A DNA stretch of 5,728 bases, taken from contig CABVAS010000113.1 of NCBI GenBank assembly GCA_902496375.1, positions 1 through 5,728 on the forward strand, read 5' to 3'. How positions within the stretch are numbered: position 1 is the first letter of the stretch; each line of letters starts with the position of its first letter. A program made the position numbers and the translations under genes. Below are positions 1-5,592 of this stretch, in pieces. Source of the stretch: an uncultured Collinsella sp. Its GTDB lineage: Bacteria > Actinomycetota > Coriobacteriia > Coriobacteriales > Coriobacteriaceae. The notes beneath the pieces were generated by a model, which was not told where the DNA came from, made no database searches, and worked only from the letters and a program-made list of their open reading frames with translations.

Positions 1-1
1 T

Positions 2-1063
2 TCCGCTTCGAGCGACGCTTCGTTTAAGATCGGTACCATCGGCCCGCTGACCGGCGCCAACGCGTCCTACGGCAAGTCCGTTACCCAGGGTGTCGAGCTT
101 GGCTGCAAGGATTTTTCGACCAAGGAGCTGCCGCTTGCCAGCAAGGCCGAGGATGACCAGGCCGACGGCGAGAAGGCCGTCAACGCCTTCAACACCCTGC
201 TCGACTGGGGCATGCAGGCCCTTGTCGGCCCGACCACCACGGGTGCGTCGGTTGCCGTTGCCGCCGAGTGCGGTAACGACCCCAAGACGTTCATGATCAC
301 CCCGTCTGCGTCCTCCGAGGACGTCACCGACGGCAAGGATTGCGTTTTCCAGGTTTGCTTCACCGACCCCAACCAGGGTGTCAACGCTGCCAAGTTCCTG
401 GCGCAGAAGTATGCGGACGAGAAGTTCGTGCTGTTCTATAACTCCGGCGACGCCTATTCTTCGGGTATCGCAGATTCCTTTAAGGCCCAGGCCGCTGAGT
501 CCAAGCTCGAGGTTGTTGACGAGGAGACCTTTAAGGACGACTCCGCCACGAGCTTTACCAACCAGCTGACCAAGGCCAAGCAGGCCGGCGCCACCATGAT
601 CTTTGCGCCGATCTACTACACGCCGGCGTCCGTCCTGCTCAAGAACGCCAAGGACATGGGCTACGACGTCAAGATGATGGGCTGCGACGGCATGGACGGC
701 ATCCTGGGCGTTGAGGGCTTCGATACCTCTCTTGCTGAGGGTCTGCTGCTCATGACCCCGTTCTCCGCCGACGACGAGAAGAACGCCGACTTCGTCAACG
801 CTTACAAGGATAAGTACGGCGATACCCCCGACCAGTTTGCCGCCGACGCCTACGACGGCGTGCACGCGGTGGCCGAGGCCGTCAAGGAGGCCGGTCTTGG
901 TGTCGACGCCGATCCGACCGAGGTCGCCGAGAAGCTGTCCAAGGCTATGCTCAAGATTACCGTTGACGGTCTGACTGGCAAGCTCACCTGGAACGATAAG
1001 GGCCAGGTCCAGAAGGAGCCCACGGCATACGTCATCACCGACGGCAAGTACGTACAGGCCTAA
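2..1063 (+). CDS. Branched-chain amino acid ABC transporter substrate-binding protein, 5' end missing
   Basis: This is the extracytoplasmic receptor of a LIV-type importer, which binds leucine, isoleucine, valine or a related amino acid and delivers it to LivHM. The reading frame is open from base 2 to the TAA at 1061-1063, giving 353 visible residues. The signal peptide, probable lipoprotein cysteine and start codon lie outside the window. The first visible residues (SASSDASF) look like the Ser/Ala-rich linker of a lipoprotein, followed by the first strand of a type I periplasmic-binding fold (FKIGTIGPLTG, about residues 8-18). Family landmarks are GPTTTGAS (76-83) and TPSASS (100-105), which in LivJ/LivK-type proteins line the amino acid site, and YNSGDAYSSG (146-155), which begins the second lobe. 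The C-terminus (GLTGKLTWNDKG) is typical of the Peripla_BP_6 family. The gene heads the livHMGF cluster in the same direction. The family is secure, but the exact ligand cannot be read from sequence; livJ or livK would be the usual name. Confidence 0.93.
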   Translation, partial: SASSDASFKIGTIGPLTGANASYGKSVTQGVELGCKDFSTKELPLASKAEDDQADGEKAVNAFNTLLDWGMQALVGPTTTGASVAVAAECGNDPKTFMITPSASSEDVTDGKDCVFQVCFTDPNQGVNAAKFLAQKYADEKFVLFYNSGDAYSSGIADSFKAQAAESKLEVVDEETFKDDSATSFTNQLTKAKQAGATMIFAPIYYTPASVLLKNAKDMGYDVKMMGCDGMDGILGVEGFDTSLAEGLLLMTPFSADDEKNADFVNAYKDKYGDTPDQFAADAYDGVHAVAEAVKEAGLGVDADPTEVAEKLSKAMLKITVDGLTGKLTWNDKGQVQKEPTAYVITDGKYVQA

Positions 1064-1094
1064 TTGGCCGCCTTACATAGAGCGGTTTTGATCC

Positions 1095-1126
1095 CAAGCA
1101 GGGGAGGTTTTGGCCTTCCCTGCTTG
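1095..1126 (+). promoter_or_regulatory. Intercistronic stem-loop between the binding-protein gene and livH
   Basis: Bases 1095-1107 (CAAGCAGGGGAGG) pair with 1114-1126 (CCTTCCCTGCTTG) around a six-base loop, TTTTGG. The 13-bp stem contains one G-T pair (1104 with 1117), which is a G-U wobble in the + strand RNA. No T-tract follows, so it is not a standard intrinsic terminator. Binding-protein genes placed first in ABC operons are often followed by such hairpins, which protect the upstream mRNA from 3' exonucleases or partly attenuate transcription, so that the receptor is made in excess of the membrane proteins. The pairing is read directly; the role is inferred from position. Confidence 0.7.
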
Positions 1127-1136
1127 CTTGGTATCT

Positions 1137-1156
1137 AGGGACAGTGTAACGTCCCT
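1137..1156 (+). repeat. Short inverted repeat in the livH leader
   Basis: AGGGAC (1137-1142) and GTCCCT (1151-1156) are perfect inverted copies around an eight-base loop, and GTTT follows. It could be a weak second hairpin adding to the upstream stem-loop. It could also be a remnant of the repeat family seen at 4786-4852, because GTCCCTGTTTCA (1151-1162) matches the reverse complement of 4794-4805 at 11 of 12 bases. Function is unknown. Confidence 0.5.
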
Positions 1157-1186
1157 GTTTCATACATTAACTGGAAACCTATTCGA

Positions 1187-1193
1187 AAGGGGG
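1187..1193 (+). promoter_or_regulatory. Ribosome binding site that sets the livH start
   Basis: AAGGGGG lies nine bases before the ATG at 1203. An in-frame ATG at 1194 directly abuts this site and has no room for ribosome spacing, so 1203 is preferred. In-frame initiation further upstream, near 1110, would translate through the stem-loop and a non-membrane leader unlike LivH. Confidence 0.8.
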
Positions 1194-1202
1194 ATGTGGA
1201 AC

Positions 1203-2084
1203 ATGACGGTCTTTATCCAATACCTGGTCAACGGCCTGTCCATGGGCAGCGTCTACGCCATCATCGCGTTGGGCTACACCATGGTCTACGGTATCGCCAA
1301 GATGCTGAACTTCGCTCACGGCGATGTCATCATGGTCGGTGCCTATGTCTCGTTCTGCGCCACGTCGTATCTCGGCCTCCCGGGCTGGGCATCTGTAGTT
1401 CTCTCTTGTGTGGTCTGCACGGTTCTCGGTGTTCTCATTGAGGGTCTGGCCTATAAGCCGCTGCGCCAAGCAGGCCCGCTGGCCGTTCTGATCACGGCTA
1501 TCGGCGTGTCTTACTTCCTGCAGAACGCCGCGCAGCTTCTGTGGGGCGCCACGCCCAAGAACTTCACTTCGCTCGTCACCTTCCAGGTGCCGGAGTTCTT
1601 GGCCAAGTTCAACGTAAGCGCCGTCTCGCTCGTCACCATCGTCGCCTGCCTGGTTATCATGGCCGGCCTGATGTTCTTTACAGGTAAGACCAAGATGGGC
1701 AAGGCCATGCGCGCCGTGTCCGAGGACAAGGCCGCCGCTCAGCTCATGGGCATCAACGTCAACCGCACCATCTCGATGACGTTCGCCATCGGCTCCGCCC
1801 TCGCTGCCATCGCCGGCGTGCTCCTGTGCTCCTACTCGCCGGTCCTGCAGCCCACCACGGGCGCCATGCCTGGCATCAAGGCCTTCGACGCTGCCGTTTT
1901 CGGCGGCATCGGCTCCATCCCCGGTGCCTTTGTCGGCGGCATTCTCATCGGCATCATCGAGGCGATGGCACAGGCTTACATTTCCACGAGCCTTGCCAAC
2001 TCCATCGTCTTTGGTGTTTTGATCATCGTCCTGCTCGTCAAGCCTGCCGGCCTCTTGGGCAAGTACGTCCCCGAGAAGGTGTAG
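1203..2084 (+). CDS. livH: Branched-chain amino acid ABC transporter permease LivH
   Basis: This is one of the two membrane-spanning subunits of the LIV importer, forming the translocation channel with LivM. The product has 293 residues, the usual size for LivH, and is almost entirely hydrophobic, with about eight predicted membrane segments by eye. Hallmarks are the N-terminal GLSMGSVYAIIALGYTMVYG (residues 11-30), followed by MLNFAHGDVIMVGAY (34-48), and a cytoplasmic coupling loop AVSEDKAAAQLMGINV (about 171-186) that contacts the ATPases. The C-terminal AAVFGGIGSIPGAFVGG segment is also characteristic. The ATG at 1203 is chosen because AAGGGGG sits nine bases upstream and the protein then begins like family members. 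A 139-base spacer containing hairpins separates it from the binding-protein gene, whereas livM follows with no gap, which suggests the membrane and ATPase genes form one tightly coupled translational block. Confidence 0.95.
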   Translation: MTVFIQYLVNGLSMGSVYAIIALGYTMVYGIAKMLNFAHGDVIMVGAYVSFCATSYLGLPGWASVVLSCVVCTVLGVLIEGLAYKPLRQAGPLAVLITAIGVSYFLQNAAQLLWGATPKNFTSLVTFQVPEFLAKFNVSAVSLVTIVACLVIMAGLMFFTGKTKMGKAMRAVSEDKAAAQLMGINVNRTISMTFAIGSALAAIAGVLLCSYSPVLQPTTGAMPGIKAFDAAVFGGIGSIPGAFVGGILIGIIEAMAQAYISTSLANSIVFGVLIIVLLVKPAGLLGKYVPEKV

Positions 2085-3173
2085 GTGAGCGTTATGAAGT
2101 TTCTTAAAGACAAGCAGACGCGTCACGACTTTGTCACGTATGCCATGTGCGTTGTGGCGTTCGCCATCGTGTTCTTTATGCAGTCCAACCACATGATCCC
2201 GCGCATGATCGCCGGTCAGCTGGTTCCCATCACGGCCTATATCGTCATGGCCATCTCCCTTAACCTCGTCGTCGGCATCGCAGGCGACTTGTCGCTGGGT
2301 CACGCGGGCTTTATGAGCGTGGGTGCCTATACGGGCATCGTCACTGCCGTCGCGCTGGAGAGCACCGTTCCGTCCGATCCGATGCGTCTGATCATCAGCA
2401 TTGTGGTCGGCGCTATCGCCGCTGCCATCTTGGGCTTCTTGATCGGTATCCCGGTCCTGCGCCTGAGCGGCGACTATCTGGCCATCGTGACCCTGGCTTT
2501 TGGCGAGATCATCAAAGAGGTCGTCACCTGCCTCATTGTGGGCGTCGATTCCCGCGGCCTGCATGTGATCTTTAACATCACGGGTAACTCTACGATCGAC
2601 GACCTGCACCTGCTCGAGGACGGCACCGCCATCATCAAGGGCGCGCAGGGCGCATCGGGCGTGTCGACCTATTCGACCTTCCTTGCCGGCGCAATCCTGG
2701 TTATGGTCGCGCTCGTGATTGTGCTCAACCTGGTTCGCAGCCGTACCGGTCGTGCCATTATTGCCGTGCGCGACAACAAGATCGCTGCCGAGTCTGTGGG
2801 CATCTCCGTCACCCAGTACCGCATGATCGCCTTCGTGGTTTCCGCTGCCCTCGCCGGTGCTGCCGGAGCCCTGTTCGGCGGTAACTTCTCGCAGCTTTCC
2901 GCCACTAAGTTCGACTTCAATACGTCCATCCTCATTCTGGTGTTCGTGGTCCTGGGCGGCCTGGGCAACATGCGCGGCTCCGTTATCGCCGCGGCGCTGC
3001 TCACGGTGCTCCCCGAGCTGCTCCGTCAGTTCTCGGACTACCGCATGCTCATCTACGCCATCGTGTTGATTCTGGTCATGGTCTTTACTAACAACCCACA
3101 GCTCAAGGCGTTCTTCGCACGCATTAAGGACCGCTTTGCTTCCAAGAAGGAGGTGGCAGCCGATGCCCAGTAA
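2085..3173 (+). CDS. livM: Branched-chain amino acid ABC transporter permease LivM
   Basis: This is the second channel subunit and partner of LivH. The product has 362 residues if translation starts at the GTG at 2085, the base after the livH stop codon. The ATG at 2094 gives 359 residues and is equally plausible, since AGGTG at 2083-2087 lies six bases before it, while GAAGG at 2075-2079 lies five bases before the GTG. Family marks are SLNLVVGIAGDLSLGHAGF (residues 58-76), the cytoplasmic coupling loop AVRDNKIAAESVGI (227-240) and the late LGGLGNMRGSVIAA stretch. The N-terminus is short and charged (KFLKDKQTRHD), followed by a membrane segment; many hydrophobic helices run to the end, with a Lys/Arg-rich cytoplasmic tail. 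It is shorter than the enterobacterial protein, which has a longer N-terminal region, but normal for non-enteric homologues. Its last 11 bases overlap livG. Confidence 0.94.
   Translation: MSVMKFLKDKQTRHDFVTYAMCVVAFAIVFFMQSNHMIPRMIAGQLVPITAYIVMAISLNLVVGIAGDLSLGHAGFMSVGAYTGIVTAVALESTVPSDPMRLIISIVVGAIAAAILGFLIGIPVLRLSGDYLAIVTLAFGEIIKEVVTCLIVGVDSRGLHVIFNITGNSTIDDLHLLEDGTAIIKGAQGASGVSTYSTFLAGAILVMVALVIVLNLVRSRTGRAIIAVRDNKIAAESVGISVTQYRMIAFVVSAALAGAAGALFGGNFSQLSATKFDFNTSILILVFVVLGGLGNMRGSVIAAALLTVLPELLRQFSDYRMLIYAIVLILVMVFTNNPQLKAFFARIKDRFASKKEVAADAQ
3147..3155 (+). promoter_or_regulatory. Strong ribosome binding site for livG, inside livM
   Basis: AAGGAGGTG lies seven bases before the ATG at 3163 and is a near-complete match to the 16S anti-Shine-Dalgarno sequence. 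It fixes the livG start inside the end of livM rather than at the upstream in-frame TTG (3136) or the later ATG (3196). Confidence 0.85.
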
Positions 3174-4023
3174 GTTTGAGTTCAACAAGGGCAAGATGGT
3201 CCCGTATCCTTCTGGCGCCATCGTTCCCGACCGCGACTTGGGCCAGCGCCCGGCGCTCGAGTGCATCCACCTGGGCATTGAATTCGGCGGCCTTAAGGCA
3301 GTCGATGACTTTAGCCTGACCATCGGCAAGACTGAGATCGCCGGTCTCATCGGCCCCAACGGTGCCGGCAAGACCACGGTCTTCAACCTGCTCACCAAGG
3401 TGTACCAGCCTACGCACGGCACCATCCTGCTCGACGGTGAGGACACTTCGGGCAAGTCGGTCTACCAGGTCAACCGCATGGGTATTGCCCGTACGTTCCA
3501 GAACATCCGCCTGTTCAATACCATGACGGTGGAGGACAACGTTAAGGTCGGCCTGCACAATCAGGAGCGCTACTCCGGTTTTGAGGGCGTGCTGCGCCTG
3601 CCGACGTATTGGAAGCACGAGAAGGCCGCCCACGAGCGCGCCATGGAGCTGCTGTCCATTTTTGACATGGAGCACCTGGCAAATGAACAGGCCGGCTCGC
3701 TTCCTTACGGCGCTCAGCGCCGTCTGGAAATCGTCCGCGCGCTTGCCACCAACCCCAAGCTGCTGTTGCTCGACGAACCTGCCGCCGGCATGAACCCGTC
3801 CGAGACCGCAGAGCTCATGGCGAACATCGTCAAGATTCGCGACACCTTCGGCATCGCCATCATGCTTATCGAGCATGATATGTCGCTCGTTATGAACATC
3901 TGCGAGGGCATCTGCGTGCTTAACTTTGGTAAGGTCATCGCCAAGGGCACGGCAGAGGAAATCCAGAACAACGACGCCGTTATCGAGGCGTATCTGGGTA
4001 AGCAGGATAAGGGGGAGAACTAA
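3163..4023 (+). CDS. livG: Branched-chain amino acid ABC transporter ATP-binding protein LivG
   Basis: This is a cytoplasmic ATPase that pairs with LivF and powers import through LivHM. The product has 286 residues. ABC motifs appear in order: Walker A GPNGAGKT (64-71), Q-loop with Gln113 in RTFQNIRLF, signature LPYGAQRRLEI (180-190), Walker B LLLLDEP (200-206) with catalytic Glu205, and switch histidine His238 in IEHD. The long insert between the Q-loop and signature and the C-terminal EAYLG are typical of the LivG (BCA_ABC_TP_C) branch. The signature reads PYGAQ instead of SGGQ; departures here are usual in LivG proteins. About 30 residues precede the first ABC strand (LECIHLGIEFGGLKAV), making the protein longer than the usual 250-260. 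The ATG at 3163 has an excellent ribosome binding site, so this extension appears to be translated. The gene overlaps livM by 11 bases, consistent with translational coupling. Confidence 0.95.
   Translation: MPSKFEFNKGKMVPYPSGAIVPDRDLGQRPALECIHLGIEFGGLKAVDDFSLTIGKTEIAGLIGPNGAGKTTVFNLLTKVYQPTHGTILLDGEDTSGKSVYQVNRMGIARTFQNIRLFNTMTVEDNVKVGLHNQERYSGFEGVLRLPTYWKHEKAAHERAMELLSIFDMEHLANEQAGSLPYGAQRRLEIVRALATNPKLLLLDEPAAGMNPSETAELMANIVKIRDTFGIAIMLIEHDMSLVMNICEGICVLNFGKVIAKGTAEEIQNNDAVIEAYLGKQDKGEN
4009..4017 (+). promoter_or_regulatory. Ribosome binding site for livF, inside livG
   Basis: AAGGGGGAG lies in the last codons of livG, six bases before the livF ATG. Because livF starts on the base after the livG stop, terminating ribosomes can reinitiate directly. 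Confidence 0.75.
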
Positions 4024-4737
4024 ATGGCAGAGCCGATGCTTTCCGTCTACAACATCAACGTCTGGTACGGCGCTATCCACGCCATCAAGGACATCTCCTT
4101 TAACGTTAACGAGGGTGAGATCGTGGCCTTGATTGGTGCCAACGGTGCCGGCAAGTCCACAACGCTCAAGACCGTCTCGGGCCTGCTGCGCTCCAAGACC
4201 GGCTCCATCAAGTTTATGGGCGAGGACATTACCCATACGCCCGCTGATAAGCTGGTTGGTAAGGGCCTGGCTCAGGTTCCCGAGGGTCGTCGCGCCTTTT
4301 TGCAGATGACGGTCGAGGAGAACCTGGAGATGGGTGCCTATACACAGCCCAAGTCCACGGTGGCTCCGGGCCTGGAGCGCGTCTACGAGCAGTTCCCGCG
4401 CCTGAAGGAACGTCGTCGCCAGGTCGCCGGCACCCTTTCGGGCGGCGAGCAGCAGATGCTCGTTATGGGGCGCGCCCTTATGAGTAACCCCAAACTGCTT
4501 ATGCTCGACGAACCTTCCATGGGTCTGGCACCGATTCTGATCGAACAGATCTTCCAGATTGTCGAGGACCTGCACAAGGCCGGCACCACGGTGCTTCTGG
4601 TTGAGCAAAACGCGCAGATGGCGCTTTCCATCGCCACGCGCGGCTACGTGCTCGAGACCGGCAGGATCACCATGACCGGTACCGGCCAAGAGCTCCTGCA
4701 CGACGATAACGTCCGCAAAGCCTACCTCGGAGGCTAA
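4024..4737 (+). CDS. livF: Branched-chain amino acid ABC transporter ATP-binding protein LivF
   Basis: This is the second ATPase of the importer, acting with LivG at the inner face of the membrane. At 237 residues it is the standard family length. Motifs are Walker A GANGAGKS (38-45), the segment AQVPEGRRAFLQMTVEENL after the Q-loop region (a LivF hallmark), signature LSGGEQQ (138-144), Walker B LMLDEP (159-164) with Glu163, and VEQN (193-196). The usual switch histidine is glutamine here (Gln195), which is normal for LivF and not a defect. The D-loop region reads SMGLAP and the C-terminus KAYLG, both typical. The start codon directly follows the livG TAA, and AAGGGGGAG provides the ribosome binding site. 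It is the last gene of the operon; a strong terminator begins ten bases after the stop codon. Confidence 0.96.
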   Translation: MAEPMLSVYNINVWYGAIHAIKDISFNVNEGEIVALIGANGAGKSTTLKTVSGLLRSKTGSIKFMGEDITHTPADKLVGKGLAQVPEGRRAFLQMTVEENLEMGAYTQPKSTVAPGLERVYEQFPRLKERRRQVAGTLSGGEQQMLVMGRALMSNPKLLMLDEPSMGLAPILIEQIFQIVEDLHKAGTTVLLVEQNAQMALSIATRGYVLETGRITMTGTGQELLHDDNVRKAYLGG

Positions 4738-4747
4738 CCCGCCTAAC

Positions 4748-4785
4748 AAAAGGGGCGCTGACTATCTCAGTCAGCGCCCCTTTTT
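4748..4785 (+). terminator. Intrinsic terminator of the liv operon, probably bidirectional
   Basis: GGGGCGCTGACT (4752-4763) pairs perfectly with AGTCAGCGCCCC (4769-4780) around the five-base loop ATCTC. Four A's on the left (4748-4751) also pair with the T-tract, giving 16 bp in total, and five T's end the structure at 4785. Because the left side is A-rich, the minus strand transcript also ends its stem in a U-rich run (TTTTGTT), so it can stop transcription from either side. It lies just past the livF stop and insulates the cutC unit from the transporter. Confidence 0.93.
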
Positions 4786-4852
4786 AGTTGCGGTGAAATA
4801 GGGACTGAATACGGGCTCCAGAGGCCAAAAGAGTCCCTATTCCACCGCAACT
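4786..4852. repeat. 67-bp imperfect inverted repeat, possible small mobile or REP-like element
   Basis: The arms at 4786-4806 and 4832-4852 are 21 bases each and are reverse complements at 20 of 21 positions, around a 25-base centre. Outer ends read AGTTGCGGTG and CACCGCAACT; inner ends read TAGGGACT and AGTCCCTA. The single mismatch pairs A4796 with C4842. In RNA made from the minus strand this becomes a U-G wobble, so that transcript would fold with all 21 positions paired. The element starts exactly at the end of the terminator T-tract. No coding sequence fits inside it. It could be a non-autonomous miniature element, a REP-type palindrome, or a regulatory hairpin in the cutC leader. I am sure of the structure and not of its nature. 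Confidence 0.75.
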
Positions 4853-4899
4853 TCATGGGGATGTGTGACAATGCCCGTCGGAAAACATCTGCTGTCTTT

Positions 4900-4904
4900 G
4901 GGGG
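4900..4904 (+). promoter_or_regulatory. Likely ribosome binding site for the cutC-family gene
   Basis: GGGGG lies seven bases before the ATG at 4912. The earlier in-frame ATGs at 4855 and 4861 have no purine-rich site before them, the first lying just behind the inverted repeat. This supports the start at 4912, which also matches where CutC proteins normally begin. Confidence 0.55.
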
Positions 4905-4911
4905 TCTATCT

Positions 4912-5589
4912 ATGCTGTACGAGTTTTGTGCCGAGAACTTTGAGCGGGTGCCGGCGGCTATCGATGCCGGTGCAAGGCGTATCGAGCTGTGCGACAACCT
5001 TGCCGTTGGCGGCACCACGCCTTCGGCCGGCGTTATCAGCGCTACGACCAACTATGCCCACGAACACGATGCACGGGTGATGTGCATGATCCGTCCGCGT
5101 GGCGGCGACTTTCACTACAACCAGGACGAGTTGCGTATGATGGAGATGGACCTGGGCCTTGCCGTGAGCGCCGGCGTTGACGGCTTGGTCTTTGGCTGCT
5201 GCAAGCCCTGCGCTGGCGGATGGGCGCTCGACGAGCTTACGCTTGGCGCCCTCGTGATGGCTGCGGGCTGCGCGACCGAGGAATGTAAGCGTGAGCCCAT
5301 CGACATCACCTTCCACATGGCATTTGACCAGCTCTCGCCCGAGGCTCAGCTCGACGCGATTGACATACTCGCCGACTGCGGCATCACACGCATCCTGACG
5401 CATGGTGGCGCTGCCGGTACGCCGATCGAGGACAACTTCGAAAACTTGGCCCGCTTGATCGAGTATGCGGGCGACCGCTTGACCATCCTTCCCGGCGGCG
5501 GCATTTCCACGGCCAACCGCGATACCGTGGCGGCGGCACTGGGCGTCTCCGAGCTCCATGGCACCAAGATCGTGCCGCTGGAGGTATAA
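4912..5589 (+). CDS. cutC: CutC family protein (copper homeostasis / TIM-barrel)
   Basis: This is a cytoplasmic TIM-barrel protein of the CutC family, historically linked to copper tolerance although its biochemical activity is unsettled. The product has 225 residues from the ATG at 4912; starting at 4855 would add 19 residues with no family resemblance. Conserved marks are RIELCDNLAVGGTTPS (23-38), MIRPRGGDFHY (59-69), FHMAFD (134-139), RILTHGG (160-166), ILPGGGI (192-198) and LHGTKIV (215-221). Two points differ from the usual pattern. FHMAFD has Met136 where family members generally have Arg (FHRAFD). The segment after the VFG strand carries a Cys-rich CCKPC (96-100). Cys6, Cys27, Cys58, Cys120, Cys125 and Cys156 add to an unusually high cysteine count, which would fit metal binding, but this is inference. 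The gene follows a terminator, so it must have its own promoter, which I could not identify. A strong ribosome binding site for the next gene lies in its last codons. Confidence 0.88.
   Translation: MLYEFCAENFERVPAAIDAGARRIELCDNLAVGGTTPSAGVISATTNYAHEHDARVMCMIRPRGGDFHYNQDELRMMEMDLGLAVSAGVDGLVFGCCKPCAGGWALDELTLGALVMAAGCATEECKREPIDITFHMAFDQLSPEAQLDAIDILADCGITRILTHGGAAGTPIEDNFENLARLIEYAGDRLTILPGGGISTANRDTVAAALGVSELHGTKIVPLEV
5580..5585 (+). promoter_or_regulatory. Ribosome binding site for the downstream GTG-started gene, inside cutC
   Basis: GGAGGT overlaps the last codons of cutC and lies seven bases before the GTG at 5593. It decides the start of the partial gene, since no ATG occurs in that frame near the beginning, and it suggests translational coupling with cutC. 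Confidence 0.8.
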
Positions 5590-5592
5590 CCC

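Noticed and set aside
1110..1202. Upstream extension of livH by 31 codons
   Set aside because: It would run across the spacer repeat region, has no proper ribosome binding site and adds residues unlike LivH. The site at 1187-1193 with ATG 1203 fits better.
1179..3455. A 758-codon open frame on the minus strand across livH, livM and livG
   Set aside because: Its product is low-complexity and rich in His, Asp, Gly, Ala and Arg, with no domain or membrane pattern. It mirrors GC-rich codon use of the real genes, which leaves few stops on the opposite strand. The + strand genes here are unmistakable.
3700..3714. Non-canonical ABC signature LPYGAQ in LivG
   Set aside because: LivG proteins commonly deviate from LSGGQ at this position (for example LAYGQQ in enteric bacteria), so it is not a sign of inactivation.
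4600..4611. Glutamine in place of the switch histidine in LivF (VEQN)
   Set aside because: This is the normal state in LivF family proteins and not evidence of a defective ATPase.
3124..4749. A 541-codon open frame on the minus strand across livG and livF
   Set aside because: It is another antisense shadow of two clear ABC ATPase genes. It has no recognisable motif and no ribosome binding site worth noting, and it ends in the terminator region.
4865..4890. Possible promoter for cutC (GTGACA followed by ACATCT)
   Set aside because: The spacing is only 14 bases and the -10 match is poor, so it is not supportable as a promoter.
4906..5559. A 217-codon minus-strand frame opposite cutC
   Set aside because: The + strand encodes CutC motifs along its entire length, and the antisense product has the His/Gly/Ala/Val-rich look of a shadow.
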